This document shows positions 8,808 to 17,260 of a stretch of DNA of 59,644 nt, in pieces (within the stretch, counting starts at the first letter, position 1; each line of letters opens with the position of its first letter). Origin of the DNA: Flavonifractor sp. An306 (GTDB lineage Bacteria > Bacillota > Clostridia > Oscillospirales > Oscillospiraceae); the NCBI RefSeq assembly GCF_002159455.1, contig NZ_NFIQ01000016.1:1-59644 (forward strand), given 5' to 3'. Both the position numbers and the translations under genes were made by a program. The notes beneath the pieces were generated by a model. That model had not been told where the DNA came from. It saw only the letters and a program-made list of their open reading frames with translations, and made no database searches.

Positions 8808-9869
8808 TTATTTTTTCTCTCCTTTGACCAGCACTTCGGACAGGTCCCCCCGCTCCCGCAGGGATTGGACCAGCTCTTTGGCCGCCTGGGGATCGCCGCC
8901 CTTGGGCAGAGCGTACTCCTCGGTCCGGGCAAAGTCCTGAGCCAGCAGCTTTTTCTGCTTTTCCAGCCAGGCGCCGCCCTCTCCCTCCGGGTAGACCAGG
9001 GCCACCAGCCGGGGGTGGGCCTTCATCTGGTTCACCCGCAGCTTGGCCGGATCATGCTTTCTGGGCAGCAGGAAAACCAACAGCACAATGGCCACGGCGG
9101 CGGTAGCAAAGCCAAAGACCTGGGAGACCCGGATGGGGGTATTGAGGAAATAGAGGCTGTCGGTGCGCAGGCCCTCGATGAAGCCCCGGCCCACGCCGTA
9201 CCAGGCGAAATAGCTCAGGAAAATCTGGCCGTCAAACTTCCGCCACCGCTTGGCCACCTGGATGAGCAGCAGCAGCCCCACCAGGTTCCACAGGGACTCG
9301 TACAAAAAGGTGGGGTGGACCTCCATATACTGCCGGGTTCCGTCCACATACTGGTAAATGCCCATCCGCCAGGGCAGGTCGGTGGGGCCGCCATGGGCCT
9401 CAATGTTGACAAAATTACCCCAGCGGCCGATCATCTGCCCGATGAGCAGTCCAAAGGAGCCCAGATCGGCAAAGGCCAGGAACTTGATCTTCCGCACCTT
9501 GCAGAACACCAGCAGGGTGAGCACCGCCATGATCACGCCGCCGTAGATGGCCACTCCGCCGTCCCAGATACGCACCATGGCGCCGAAATCCCAGGAGCCG
9601 TCCGCCCGGCGGTAGAGCTCCGGATAAAAGATAATGTAATAGCCCCTGGCCCCGATGATGGACAGCGGCACGGCAAAAAAGAGCATGTCAATGATGTCAT
9701 CCTGCCGGATGCCAAATTTCGGGGCCTGCCGGGAGCAGTACATCACCGCCAGCAAAAAGCCGGCGGCGATGATGATGCCATACCAATATACAGGCCAGCT
9801 GCCCACATGGAAGGCCACCCGATTCAGCTGAAACTCCAGCCCCAGCCCGGGGAACGAGACGGTGCCCAT
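8808..9869 (-). CDS. lgt: Prolipoprotein diacylglyceryl transferase
   Basis: Lgt transfers a diacylglyceryl group from phosphatidylglycerol to the lipobox cysteine of prolipoproteins, in the membrane. Seven hydrophobic segments are visible, with the invariant Lgt signature GQMIGRWGNFVNIEAHG, an upstream GARGYYIIFY and HPTFLYESLWN. The family is usually about 270 residues. This one has 353, with a hydrophilic C-terminal tail of about 70 residues after the last membrane segment. Two ATGs at the N terminus overlap the yfmH stop; the second has the better distance from GGAGG. Lipoprotein substrates in the window include MglB and the sensors at 26.1 and 57.6 kb. Confidence 0.93.
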   Translation of the reverse strand: MGTVSFPGLGLEFQLNRVAFHVGSWPVYWYGIIIAAGFLLAVMYCSRQAPKFGIRQDDIIDMLFFAVPLSIIGARGYYIIFYPELYRRADGSWDFGAMVRIWDGGVAIYGGVIMAVLTLLVFCKVRKIKFLAFADLGSFGLLIGQMIGRWGNFVNIEAHGGPTDLPWRMGIYQYVDGTRQYMEVHPTFLYESLWNLVGLLLLIQVAKRWRKFDGQIFLSYFAWYGVGRGFIEGLRTDSLYFLNTPIRVSQVFGFATAAVAIVLLVFLLPRKHDPAKLRVNQMKAHPRLVALVYPEGEGGAWLEKQKKLLAQDFARTEEYALPKGGDPQAAKELVQSLRERGDLSEVLVKGEKK

Positions 9870-11146
9870 CATCCCGCCTCCCCCGGCCGGACCACGGCCA
9901 GCCCGCAGCGCTCGGGGGTCACCCACCGGCGGATGCAATCCTCCACGTCGGCCTGGGAGATGGCGTCAAATATCTCCGGGAAGCGGAAATACTCCACGCC
10001 AGCAAAGTGGTTCTGGGCCAGCTGGATACACGCGTTTTCGAAAGAGTTGAGTCCCCGGACCTTGGCGCCGTACACGCCCTTTTTGATCCGGGCGAACAGG
10101 GCGGCATCCACCCCTTCCCGGGCCAGCCGCTGGGCCTCGGCCAGAACGGCGTCCCGCACCTTGCGGGGGTCCCGGCTCTCGCCTCCGGCCGCCATTAGGG
10201 CGCAGCCGGGATAGACCTCAAACCCGTAGCCGAAGTTTTTGTTGATCAGGCCCTCGCCATACAGCTTGGCATACAAGGGGCTGGAGCTGCCCAGCAGCGC
10301 CTCGCAGGCCAGCTCTCCCGTCAGCTCCCGGCGGAGCCACTCCTCTCCCCGGACGGCAGGGTCACACTTGAAGCCCAGCTGGAAAATGGGGCTGGACACC
10401 TCCATGGTCAGCTCCTTTTCCCCGGCGGCGGCCCGCTGGTCCTCCTCCCCGCCGTAGTCCCGGTCGATGGGGACTCCGGATTCCTGGGGCAGGATCTTTC
10501 GGGCGACGGCGCACACCTGCTCCGGGTCCACATCCCCCGCCACGGTGAGCACCATGTTGGCCGGGATATAGAAGGCCTTGTGGCAGGAGTAGAGGGTACC
10601 GGCGGTGATCTTGGCGATGGACTCCTGGGTCCCGGCAATGGGTACCCGGATGGGGTGATGGTCGTAGAGGCACTCCATCAGGGCGTAAAACACCTGATTT
10701 TCCGGATCGTCCTCCACCATGCGGATCTCCTGGCCGATGATCCCCTGCTCCTTGTCCACGCTCTCCTGGGTGAACCAGGGGATGGAGACAAAGGAGAGAA
10801 GGATCTCCAGGTTGTCAAAAAACTTGTCAGTGCTCTCAAAGAAATAGCCGGTAATGACCGAGCTGGTAAAGGCGTTGGGAGAGGCGCCGTTGGCCGCCAG
10901 GTCCTGCAGGGCGTTGCCGTCCTGGGTGTCGAACATCTTGTGCTCCAGGAAGTGGGCCACTCCGGCGGGGGTATTCTTCCACGCCCCGTCCAGCCGGAAC
11001 CGCATGTCCATACCGCCATAATTGGTGGCGAAAAAGGCGTAGCTCTTCTGGAAATCCCGGCGACGGTCCACATAGATGTGGAGCCCGTTTTCCAGGATCT
11101 CATGAAATACGGTCTCCCCCAGACGGGGGTACTGCTTGCTTACCAT
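9869..11146 (-). CDS. yfmH: M16 peptidase, EF-P 5-aminopentanol modification-associated YfmH-like
   Basis: A 425-residue member of the M16B (pitrilysin-like) peptidase family. The inverted zinc motif HFLEH is present near residue 77 (AHFLEHKMFD), so this is the catalytic partner. It lies three bases after the related gene at 11150, which lacks the motif, matching the active/inactive pairs seen in M16B systems. In Bacillus the equivalent pair (YmfH/YmfF) is linked to 5-aminopentanol modification of elongation factor P. The reaction it catalyses is not established. The stop overlaps the lgt start. Confidence 0.87.
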   Translation of the reverse strand: MVSKQYPRLGETVFHEILENGLHIYVDRRRDFQKSYAFFATNYGGMDMRFRLDGAWKNTPAGVAHFLEHKMFDTQDGNALQDLAANGASPNAFTSSVITGYFFESTDKFFDNLEILLSFVSIPWFTQESVDKEQGIIGQEIRMVEDDPENQVFYALMECLYDHHPIRVPIAGTQESIAKITAGTLYSCHKAFYIPANMVLTVAGDVDPEQVCAVARKILPQESGVPIDRDYGGEEDQRAAAGEKELTMEVSSPIFQLGFKCDPAVRGEEWLRRELTGELACEALLGSSSPLYAKLYGEGLINKNFGYGFEVYPGCALMAAGGESRDPRKVRDAVLAEAQRLAREGVDAALFARIKKGVYGAKVRGLNSFENACIQLAQNHFAGVEYFRFPEIFDAISQADVEDCIRRWVTPERCGLAVVRPGEAG

Positions 11147-11149
11147 AGG

Positions 11150-12427
11150 TCACTCCCTGCCTTTCAGGAAATATACGGTGTCCAGAGTCAGGTCCTGGGC
11201 CGCGGTCACCACCTGCTCCCGGGTCACCCGCTCCACCCGGTCGGCCAGCTGATCCGGGCCCTCCTCCAGTCCGGCGGCGGCCTGGCCCAGCCAGTAGTCC
11301 TCCAGCCGGCTCTGGGTATCCAGGGTGGTAAGCAGGGTGCTCACCACCGACCGGCGGGCCCACTCCAGCTCGTCGTCGCTGAAATCCCCGGTCTGGCATT
11401 TGTAGAGCTGGGAGAGGATCTCCCCCTCCGCCTGCCCCACCTTGTCAAACTCCACACCGGAGGAGACCAGCATCACGTCCTTGTATTTCATCAGCCCGGA
11501 GCTGGCGTAATAGCACAGGCTCAGCTTTTCCCGCACGTTCATGAAGAGCTTGGAGGTGGTGGTACCGCCGTAAATGGCGTTGGCCAGGGTCAGGGCGGGG
11601 TACTGCTCGTCCCAGGCGTCGGTATTGGTGCGGAAGCCCATGGACAGCTTGCCCTGGGTCACATCCAGCCGCTCCTCTACCCGGCGGGGCGGTCTGGGGG
11701 CCTTCTTCTTGGCGGGACGGGCCACGGTCTGACGGGTTCCCTCCGCCGGCAGGCCGTCCACCAGAGGGGCAAAGGCCGCCTGCACCCGCTCCAGCTCGGC
11801 GGAGCCGCAGTAATAGAGCTCCACCTGGGCCTCCCCCAGCAGCCGCTGGTACTGTGTCCACAGCCCCTGGGCGTCAATGGCCCGGGCGGACTCCTCGCTG
11901 CCCAGCCGGTCCACCCCAAAGGGCTCGTCCCCGCACATCTCGGCCACCACCCGCAGCTGGGCGTACTGCCGCTTGTCGTTGACCTGGGCCCGGATGCGGT
12001 CGATCAGGTTGTCCTTCTCCTGACGGGTATAGTCGGGGCAAAAGGCGCCGTCCTGGGTGTAGGGCCGCAGCAGCACCTCCGCCAGCAGCTCCGCCGCCGG
12101 CTCCAGCACCCGCTCTCCCTCCAGGGTGTAGGCGTCGTCCAGAAAGCTGCCCACAAAGCCCACGCACTGGGCCTCCCCCTTCTTGCGCACCACCGGCTCC
12201 AGCGAGCCGCCGTACAGCTCGTCCAGAGCAGCGGAGAGGGTCTCCAGATCGGGGTGCTCCGCGGTGCCCCGGCGGAGCACCATGGGCACCAACGCATTGC
12301 GCGCGGCGTCCTGAGCGGAGAGCGGGGTCAAAAAGTGGGCGGCCAGCACACTGGATTTGAATTTCTTGGTCTGCACCGCCGTCAAATGGACGCCGGGGCG
12401 CAAGGTAAGCCTTGTGACCTTCATCAT
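11150..12427 (-). CDS. yfmF: M16-family protein without zinc motif, YfmF-like
   Basis: A 425-residue M16-like protein with the fold landmarks (LAAHFLTPLSAQDAARNALVP, ELYGGSLEPVV, ALTLANAIYGGTTTSKLFMNVREKLSLCYY). It has no HxxEH at the position where its neighbour has one (RRGTAEHPDLET). It is therefore the probable non-catalytic half of the YfmF/YfmH heterodimer implicated in EF-P modification. The start is one of two ATGs at 12427/12424; AAAGGA lies 11 bases ahead of the first. The longer open frame upstream lacks a ribosome-binding site and would run into rodA. Confidence 0.85.
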   Translation of the reverse strand: MMKVTRLTLRPGVHLTAVQTKKFKSSVLAAHFLTPLSAQDAARNALVPMVLRRGTAEHPDLETLSAALDELYGGSLEPVVRKKGEAQCVGFVGSFLDDAYTLEGERVLEPAAELLAEVLLRPYTQDGAFCPDYTRQEKDNLIDRIRAQVNDKRQYAQLRVVAEMCGDEPFGVDRLGSEESARAIDAQGLWTQYQRLLGEAQVELYYCGSAELERVQAAFAPLVDGLPAEGTRQTVARPAKKKAPRPPRRVEERLDVTQGKLSMGFRTNTDAWDEQYPALTLANAIYGGTTTSKLFMNVREKLSLCYYASSGLMKYKDVMLVSSGVEFDKVGQAEGEILSQLYKCQTGDFSDDELEWARRSVVSTLLTTLDTQSRLEDYWLGQAAAGLEEGPDQLADRVERVTREQVVTAAQDLTLDTVYFLKGRE

Positions 12428-12506
12428 GGAACAATCCATCCTTTCCGTTTCCAACATAGCCTGCCTCATTTTAGCCGGGCTATGCGCATAAACAAAAGAT
12501 AGGGAC

Positions 12507-13688
12507 TTACAGCTGATTTCTGTCCCGCAGCCAGCTGGGCAGGGACCGCATTTTGATGCCCGATACGATCCCCATGGCCGCAAACATGGTGACAATGGAG
12601 GAGCCGCCATAGCTGATAAAGGGCAGCGTCAGGCCCACCACCGGGAAGATATACAGGCACATTCCCACATTGACTCCCACCTGGGCCAGCAGCATACCGG
12701 CGTAGCCCATGGCGATCAGGGCGCTCTGGTGAGAGCAGGCCCGCCGGGCCACCCAGACGCACCGCAGAATGATAAGCGCCAGCATCAACAGCAGCAGGCA
12801 GCAGCCGATCAGGCCGAACTCCTCCCCGCATACGGCGAAGATCTCGTCCGTCTCCCGGGCAGGCAGGGCCTGCTTGTAGCTGCTCTGGGTCTGGATGCCC
12901 TGGAGATATCCCATACCGGTGAGGCCGCCGCTGCCGATGGCCATGATGCTCCGGGTCTGCTGCCAGCCCACATCCTGCGTCTGCTCATAAATGGTATCCG
13001 GATTCCCCAGAATGTGGTCGATGACTACGGTAAACCGCTTCATGAAATACATATCGCTGACATGGGGCCAGATGAGTACGATACCAACGACGCACACCGC
13101 CGCCGCCAGCAGGAACCAGCGTTTTTTTACTCCTCCCGTCCAGGCCATGACCACAAAAATGAACAGATAGGTCAGGCCCATGCCGAAATCTCCCGACGTG
13201 ACCGCGATGACAGCAAACATAAACAGCGTGTGCCCGGCGATCTGAAACACCGCCGACGACCGGCTGATTCCCTTCTCCCTCAGCTTGTTGATCTGCCAGG
13301 CCAACAGCAGCACAAAGGTCAGCTTGGCCACCTCCGCCGGCTGGATGTTCACCGGGAAGCCCGGAATGCTGATCCAGCTGCGGTTGCCGCCCGCCTCAAC
13401 ACCCAGCGGCGTGCGCACCAGGAGGTTGACCACCAGGTTGAACGCCAGCATCCATTTCCAGGATTTTTCTGTAAAAAGCTCAATGTCCACCGAGGACATC
13501 AGCACATAAACCAGTATACCCAACAGGATGGCCACCGCCTGGACAATCATATTGCGGTTGGTCTCCAGATAGCGGGTGGCACTGTAGATCAAAACCAAAC
13601 CGTATCCGCTGGCCGCCAGACAGAAGGCCAGCAGCAGCCGGTCGCCCCGGTCAAGAAACGCCCGGATGGAATCGGTAAACCAGGACAA
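12507..13688 (-). CDS. rodA: FtsW/RodA/SpoVE-family peptidoglycan glycosyltransferase (RodA-like)
   Basis: A 393-residue polytopic SEDS protein that polymerises lipid II, most likely for cell elongation. Signatures are GGNRSWISIPGFPVNIQPAEVAKL, where the WI...QPAE block contains the conserved region near the active site, SGDFGMGLTYLFIF, PARETDEIFAVCGEEFG and LPFISYGGSS near the C terminus. Around ten membrane segments are visible. The start is TTG, seven bases after AAGGGGG. There is no other candidate before Met47, which would remove membrane segment one. It is first in a minus-strand operon and divergent from tsaE. Confidence 0.9.
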   Translation of the reverse strand: MSWFTDSIRAFLDRGDRLLLAFCLAASGYGLVLIYSATRYLETNRNMIVQAVAILLGILVYVLMSSVDIELFTEKSWKWMLAFNLVVNLLVRTPLGVEAGGNRSWISIPGFPVNIQPAEVAKLTFVLLLAWQINKLREKGISRSSAVFQIAGHTLFMFAVIAVTSGDFGMGLTYLFIFVVMAWTGGVKKRWFLLAAAVCVVGIVLIWPHVSDMYFMKRFTVVIDHILGNPDTIYEQTQDVGWQQTRSIMAIGSGGLTGMGYLQGIQTQSSYKQALPARETDEIFAVCGEEFGLIGCCLLLLMLALIILRCVWVARRACSHQSALIAMGYAGMLLAQVGVNVGMCLYIFPVVGLTLPFISYGGSSIVTMFAAMGIVSGIKMRSLPSWLRDRNQL

Positions 13689-13720
13689 TGCTCCGCCCCC
13701 TTTCTCACAGAAGCCATTTT

Positions 13721-13749
13721 AGTTTACCATCTTTTTTGCGTTTGGTAAA
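13721..13749 (-). promoter_or_regulatory. Promoter of rodA
   Basis: On the minus strand TTTACC (13744-13749) and TAAACT (13721-13726) are spaced by 17 bases. Both hexamers coincide with the arms of the inverted repeat at 13722-13750. Confidence 0.5.
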
Positions 13750-13750
13750 C
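13722..13750. repeat. Inverted repeat GTTTACCA-N13-TGGTAAAC between rodA and tsaE
   Basis: Two perfect eight-base arms lie 21 bases apart, centre to centre (two helical turns), in the divergent promoter region. The spacing fits a dimeric regulator binding one DNA face. The arms overlap the -10 and -35 of the rodA promoter, and the right arm ends nine bases before the tsaE -10. A regulator here could control both directions. Its identity is unknown. Confidence 0.55.
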
Positions 13751-13764
13751 GGCTGTGTTATAAT
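13736..13764 (+). promoter_or_regulatory. Promoter of tsaE-tsaB-upp
   Basis: TTGCGT (13736-13741) and a perfect TATAAT (13759-13764) are separated by 17 bases. The transcript would start about 25 bases ahead of the tsaE ATG. Confidence 0.72.
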
Positions 13765-13796
13765 AATTAAGCGATTCTTTACAATTGAGGTGCTGT

Positions 13797-14225
13797 ATGG
13801 AAGTTATCTCCAATTCCCCGGCGGAGACCGAGGAACTGGGCGCACAGCTGGCGGCCCGGCTGGCCCCCGGCTCTATTGTCGCCTTCACCGGCGACCTGGG
13901 CGCCGGCAAAACCGCCTTTACCCGTGGACTGGCCCGGGGCCTGGGCGTGGAGGAGCGGGTAACCAGCCCCACTTTTACTATCGTCAACGAATACGAGGGT
14001 GGGCGTCTGCCCCTGTTCCACTTTGATATGTACCGCCTGGGCTCCTCAGAGGAGCTCTTTGATATCGGATGGGAGGATTATCTGGCCCGGGGCGGCGTGT
14101 GCGCGGTAGAGTGGAGCGAAATCATCGACGATGCGCTGGAGGGGGATGTGATCCGGGTGGATATCCGCCGGGGAGACAGCGACGACCAGCGTGTTATTAC
14201 CATTACGGGAGGTGCCGACACATGA
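13797..14225 (+). CDS. tsaE: tRNA threonylcarbamoyladenosine biosynthesis ATPase TsaE
   Basis: TsaE is the P-loop ATPase that supports TsaB-TsaD in placing the t6A modification at A37 of ANN-decoding tRNAs. The 142-residue product has Walker A GDLGAGKTAFTRG, a TSPTFTIVNEY switch region and LFHFDMYRL, and ends in the characteristic W-E segment (AVEWSEII). The start is the ATG at 13797, six bases after GAGG. The longer frame from a TTG at 13785 has no ribosome-binding site. The stop overlaps the tsaB start (ATGA). Confidence 0.94.
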   Translation: MEVISNSPAETEELGAQLAARLAPGSIVAFTGDLGAGKTAFTRGLARGLGVEERVTSPTFTIVNEYEGGRLPLFHFDMYRLGSSEELFDIGWEDYLARGGVCAVEWSEIIDDALEGDVIRVDIRRGDSDDQRVITITGGADT

Positions 14226-14926
14226 AGATCCTGGCCCTGGAGTCCTCTGCCACCGCCTGCTCGGTGGCGCTGTGCGAGGATGAGAAGCTCATCGCTCAGT
14301 CCTATCAGAACAACGGGCTCACCCACTCGGTCACCCTGATGCCCATGACCGTCAATCTGCTCTCCGGGTGCGGGATCAGCCTGGATGAGGTGGAGCTTAT
14401 CGCTGTGGCCGCCGGACCCGGCTCCTTTACCGGGCTGCGCATCGGCGTGGCCGCCGCCAAGGGACTGGCCTGGCCCGCTGGCAAGCGCTGCGCCGCCTGC
14501 TCCACCCTGGAGTCCATGGCCTGGAATCTGGCCCACACCGGCGGAGAGATCTGCGCCGTGATGGACGCCCGGCGGCATCAGGTCTACAACGCCCGCTTTG
14601 CCAGCGACGGCGCCGCCCTCACCCGACTGACCCCGGACCGGGCCATTTCCCTGGAGGAGCTGGCGGACGAATTAAAAAAGAGCGGAAATCCGCAAATACT
14701 GGTTGGAGACGGCGCTGTTTTATGCTATACTACCCTCAAGGAACTGGGGCTGGACGTCCGGCTGGCGCCTCCCCACCTCCAATTCCAGAGCGCATGGGGT
14801 GTGGCCCGGTGCGCCCTGGAGCTGGCCCGGCGGGGGGAATTGACCGACGCATCGGGTCTTACGCCCAATTATCACCGGCTTTCCCAGGCTGAACGGGAGC
14901 GGCTGGCGAAAGAACAAGAAAAGTGA
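14222..14926 (+). CDS. tsaB: tRNA threonylcarbamoyladenosine biosynthesis protein TsaB
   Basis: TsaB is the inactive ASKHA-fold partner of TsaD in t6A synthesis. The 234-residue product opens [17 protein letters not shown] and carries [21 protein letters not shown], the family signature. The ATG overlaps the tsaE stop, so the two are coupled. The open frame continuing upstream to 14069 is out of frame with tsaE and is not used. TsaD and RimI, often next door in Firmicutes, are not in this window. The next gene is upp. Confidence 0.93.
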   Translation: MKILALESSATACSVALCEDEKLIAQSYQNNGLTHSVTLMPMTVNLLSGCGISLDEVELIAVAAGPGSFTGLRIGVAAAKGLAWPAGKRCAACSTLESMAWNLAHTGGEICAVMDARRHQVYNARFASDGAALTRLTPDRAISLEELADELKKSGNPQILVGDGAVLCYTTLKELGLDVRLAPPHLQFQSAWGVARCALELARRGELTDASGLTPNYHRLSQAERERLAKEQEK

Positions 14927-14940
14927 AGGGGAATCGTGTC

Positions 14941-15576
14941 ATGGATATGGAAAAAGTACACATTCTGGATCATCCGCTGCTGCAGCACAAGCTGACCATC
15001 CTCCGGGATGAGAACACCGGTGTCAAGGATTTCCGGCAGGTGGTCTCTGAGATCGCCACCCTCATGTGTTATGAGGCCACCCGGGATCTGCCCACCGAGG
15101 ACGTGGAGATCAAGACCCCCATCTGTACCGGTAAATTCAAGAGCATTGCCGGCAAGAAGCTGGCCATCGTGCCCGTGCTCCGGGCTGGCCTGGGCATGGT
15201 GGATGGTATCTTGACCCTGATCCCCTCCGCCAAGGTGGGACATATCGGCCTGTATCGGGATCCCGACACCCTGGAGCCGGTGGAATACTACTGCAAGATG
15301 CCCAACGACATCGCCGAGCGTGAGGTTATTATCCTGGATCCCATGCTGGCCACCGGCGGCTCCGCCTCCGCCGCCATCCAGTTCATCAAGAACTATGAGG
15401 TCAAGCACATCAAGCTGATGAACATTATCGCCGCCCCCGAGGGCATTGAGCGGGTCCATCATGACCACCCCGACGTGGACATCTACTGCGCCGCGCTGGA
15501 CGAGAAGCTCAACGAACACGGCTATATCGTTCCCGGCCTGGGCGATGCCGGCGACCGGATCTTCGGCACCAAGTAA
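14941..15576 (+). CDS. upp: Uracil phosphoribosyltransferase
   Basis: Upp salvages uracil to UMP with PRPP. The 211-residue type I PRTase shows [13 protein letters not shown], the PRPP-binding loop in [15 protein letters not shown], and the uracil-binding end [14 protein letters not shown]. The start is taken as ATG 14941 (MDMEKVHIL), nine bases after GAAGGGG, rather than a GTG at 14923 that overlaps tsaB. A terminator follows 18 bases after the stop. Confidence 0.95.
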   Translation: MDMEKVHILDHPLLQHKLTILRDENTGVKDFRQVVSEIATLMCYEATRDLPTEDVEIKTPICTGKFKSIAGKKLAIVPVLRAGLGMVDGILTLIPSAKVGHIGLYRDPDTLEPVEYYCKMPNDIAEREVIILDPMLATGGSASAAIQFIKNYEVKHIKLMNIIAAPEGIERVHHDHPDVDIYCAALDEKLNEHGYIVPGLGDAGDRIFGTK

Positions 15577-15593
15577 ATCAGCTGCCCTCAAAC

Positions 15594-15634
15594 AACGAGG
15601 ACGGGTTTTCCTCCGGAAAGCCCGCCCTCGTTTT
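15594..15634 (+). terminator. Intrinsic terminator after upp
   Basis: Stem AACGAGG-CGGG (15594-15605) pairs with CCCG-CCTCGTT (15621-15632) with one internal mismatch, followed by TTTT. It closes the tsaE-tsaB-upp unit. Confidence 0.82.
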
Positions 15635-15648
15635 GCATGGAATTTATG

Positions 15649-15677
15649 TTTAAACGGCAGGCTGAATATGTTACAAT
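15649..15677 (+). promoter_or_regulatory. Possible promoter of the tyrosine phosphatase gene
   Basis: TTTAAA (15649-15654) and TACAAT (15672-15677), 17 bases apart, lie between the upp terminator and the phosphatase gene. The -35 is weak. Confidence 0.45.
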
Positions 15678-15721
15678 CTATGATGACATCAATCCTTGAT
15701 AGCCTTGGAAGGAAGAAAGAG

Positions 15722-16168
15722 ATGACAAAAATCCTGTTTGTGTGTCACGGCAACATCTGCCGCAGCCCTATGGCGGAATTTGTAATGAAGGACCTGGTAA
15801 AGAAAGCCGGCCGCCAGGCGGAATTTGAGATCGCCTCCGCCGCTACCAGCTCTGAGGAGCTCGGAAATCCCGTTTATCCCCCCGCCCGGCGCAAGCTGGC
15901 CCAGCATGGAATCGACTGTTCCGGAAAGACCGCCCGGCAGCTTACCAAAGCGGACTATACCCGCTGGGATCTACTCATCGGCATGGATCACGCCAATCTG
16001 CGCAACATGCACCGTATGTTTCCGGAGGACCGGGAGCAGAAGCTCCATCTGCTGATGGATTATACCGCCCGGCCGGGCGAGGTGGCCGACCCATGGTACA
16101 CTGGAGATTTTGAAACCACCTGGCTGGACGTGCTGGAGGGCTGCCAAGGCCTGCTGACTACCTTATAA
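15722..16168 (+). CDS. Low-molecular-weight protein tyrosine phosphatase
   Basis: A 148-residue cytoplasmic phosphatase. The P-loop CHGNICRS (CX5R followed by Ser) is at the N terminus in ILFVCHGNICRSPMAE, and the general-acid loop ADPWYTGDFE is near the C terminus, so all catalytic parts are present. The start is ATG 15722 behind GGAAGG. The open frame extending back into upp is not used. The gene stands alone between two terminators, with no tyrosine kinase gene beside it, so its substrate cannot be guessed. Confidence 0.92.
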   Translation: MTKILFVCHGNICRSPMAEFVMKDLVKKAGRQAEFEIASAATSSEELGNPVYPPARRKLAQHGIDCSGKTARQLTKADYTRWDLLIGMDHANLRNMHRMFPEDREQKLHLLMDYTARPGEVADPWYTGDFETTWLDVLEGCQGLLTTL

Positions 16169-16175
16169 ACAGAAC

Positions 16176-16210
16176 AAGACGGCCCCATCCATGGAGGATG
16201 GGGCCGTCTT
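16176..16210. terminator. Bidirectional intrinsic terminator
   Basis: A perfect 15-bp stem (16176-16190 with 16196-16210), five-base loop, and T-run on the plus side. It separates the phosphatase gene from the convergent galM. Confidence 0.9.
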
Positions 16211-16219
16211 TTCGTCTGT

Positions 16220-17257
16220 TTACACCGCTGTGACCCGATAGGCGGTGGTATGATGATAGCTCTCCCCGGCAGAAAGCACCGCGGAGGGGAAATTGGGGTG
16301 ATGTACCGCATCCGGCCAGGCCTGCGTTTCCAGGCAGAAAGCCGACCGGGGGCCGTAAGAGGCGCCGCCCTTGCCAGGAGTGCCGTCCAGATAATTGGCG
16401 GTATAGAGCTGCAGGCCGGGCTGGGTGGTAAAGCACTCCAGGCACAGCCCGCCGCCGGTAACCCGGGCAGCCAGCCGCATGGGGGAACGGGGCTGACGGC
16501 AGAGCACAAAATTGTGATCGTATCCGTTGCCCAAAGTCAGCTGCGGATGCTCCATCGCCAAACCCCGGAGAAATTCTACCGGCTGGCGCAGATCGAAGGG
16601 TGTGCCCTCCACGGAGAGAAGCGTTCCGGTAGGCGTGCTGTTCTCATCCGTCTCCGTAATGGCATCCGCCCACACCTGGATACGCTGCCCCTCCAGGGCG
16701 CCGCAGGCATGGCCCAGCAGATTGAAGTAGCTGTGGTTGGTCAGATTGCACAGGGTATTGGCGTCGCTCTTGGCCTGATAATCCACCGTAAGCACTCCGT
16801 CGGCAGTGAGGGTATAGGTCACCCGCACATCCAGCCTGCCCGGAAAACCCTCCTCCCCATCAGGGCTCACATGGGTGAGCACCAACGTACCATTTTCCTC
16901 CCGGGCCTCCCATACCGCTTCATTGAAGCCGTGGACGCCTCCATGGAGACAATTGGGGCCGTTGTTGGCCGCCAGCGGATAGCGCTTGCCGTTCAGCTCA
17001 AAGCATGCCCCGCCGATCCGGTTGGCCACCCGCCCCACCAGCGCGCCCAGATACTTGTCCTGAGCCTCGTACTGTGCCAGGGTTTCGCACCCCAGCACGA
17101 TGTCCCGGGTCTCCTCTCCGGCGGGAACGGTAAACGAGCGAAGAATGCCGCCGTAGGTCAGCACCTGGGCGGCATACCGCCCGGCCTGGAGGGTCCACAG
17201 TCCCACCTCCCGCTGGTCGGCGGTCATCCCGAAGGGCTGCCAGATCAGTTCCGCCAT
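16220..17257 (-). CDS. galM: Aldose 1-epimerase (mutarotase)
   Basis: GalM interconverts alpha and beta galactose so that GalK receives the alpha form. The 345-residue beta-sandwich enzyme shows VANRIGGACFELNG, CLHGGVHGFNE, the catalytic His in NHSYFNLLGH and the catalytic Glu in FCLETQAWPDAVHHPNFP. It is the last gene of galK-galE-galT-galM, three bases after galT, and is followed by a shared terminator. Confidence 0.94.
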   Translation of the reverse strand: MAELIWQPFGMTADQREVGLWTLQAGRYAAQVLTYGGILRSFTVPAGEETRDIVLGCETLAQYEAQDKYLGALVGRVANRIGGACFELNGKRYPLAANNGPNCLHGGVHGFNEAVWEAREENGTLVLTHVSPDGEEGFPGRLDVRVTYTLTADGVLTVDYQAKSDANTLCNLTNHSYFNLLGHACGALEGQRIQVWADAITETDENSTPTGTLLSVEGTPFDLRQPVEFLRGLAMEHPQLTLGNGYDHNFVLCRQPRSPMRLAARVTGGGLCLECFTTQPGLQLYTANYLDGTPGKGGASYGPRSAFCLETQAWPDAVHHPNFPSAVLSAGESYHHTTAYRVTAV

Positions 17258-17260
17258 ATC

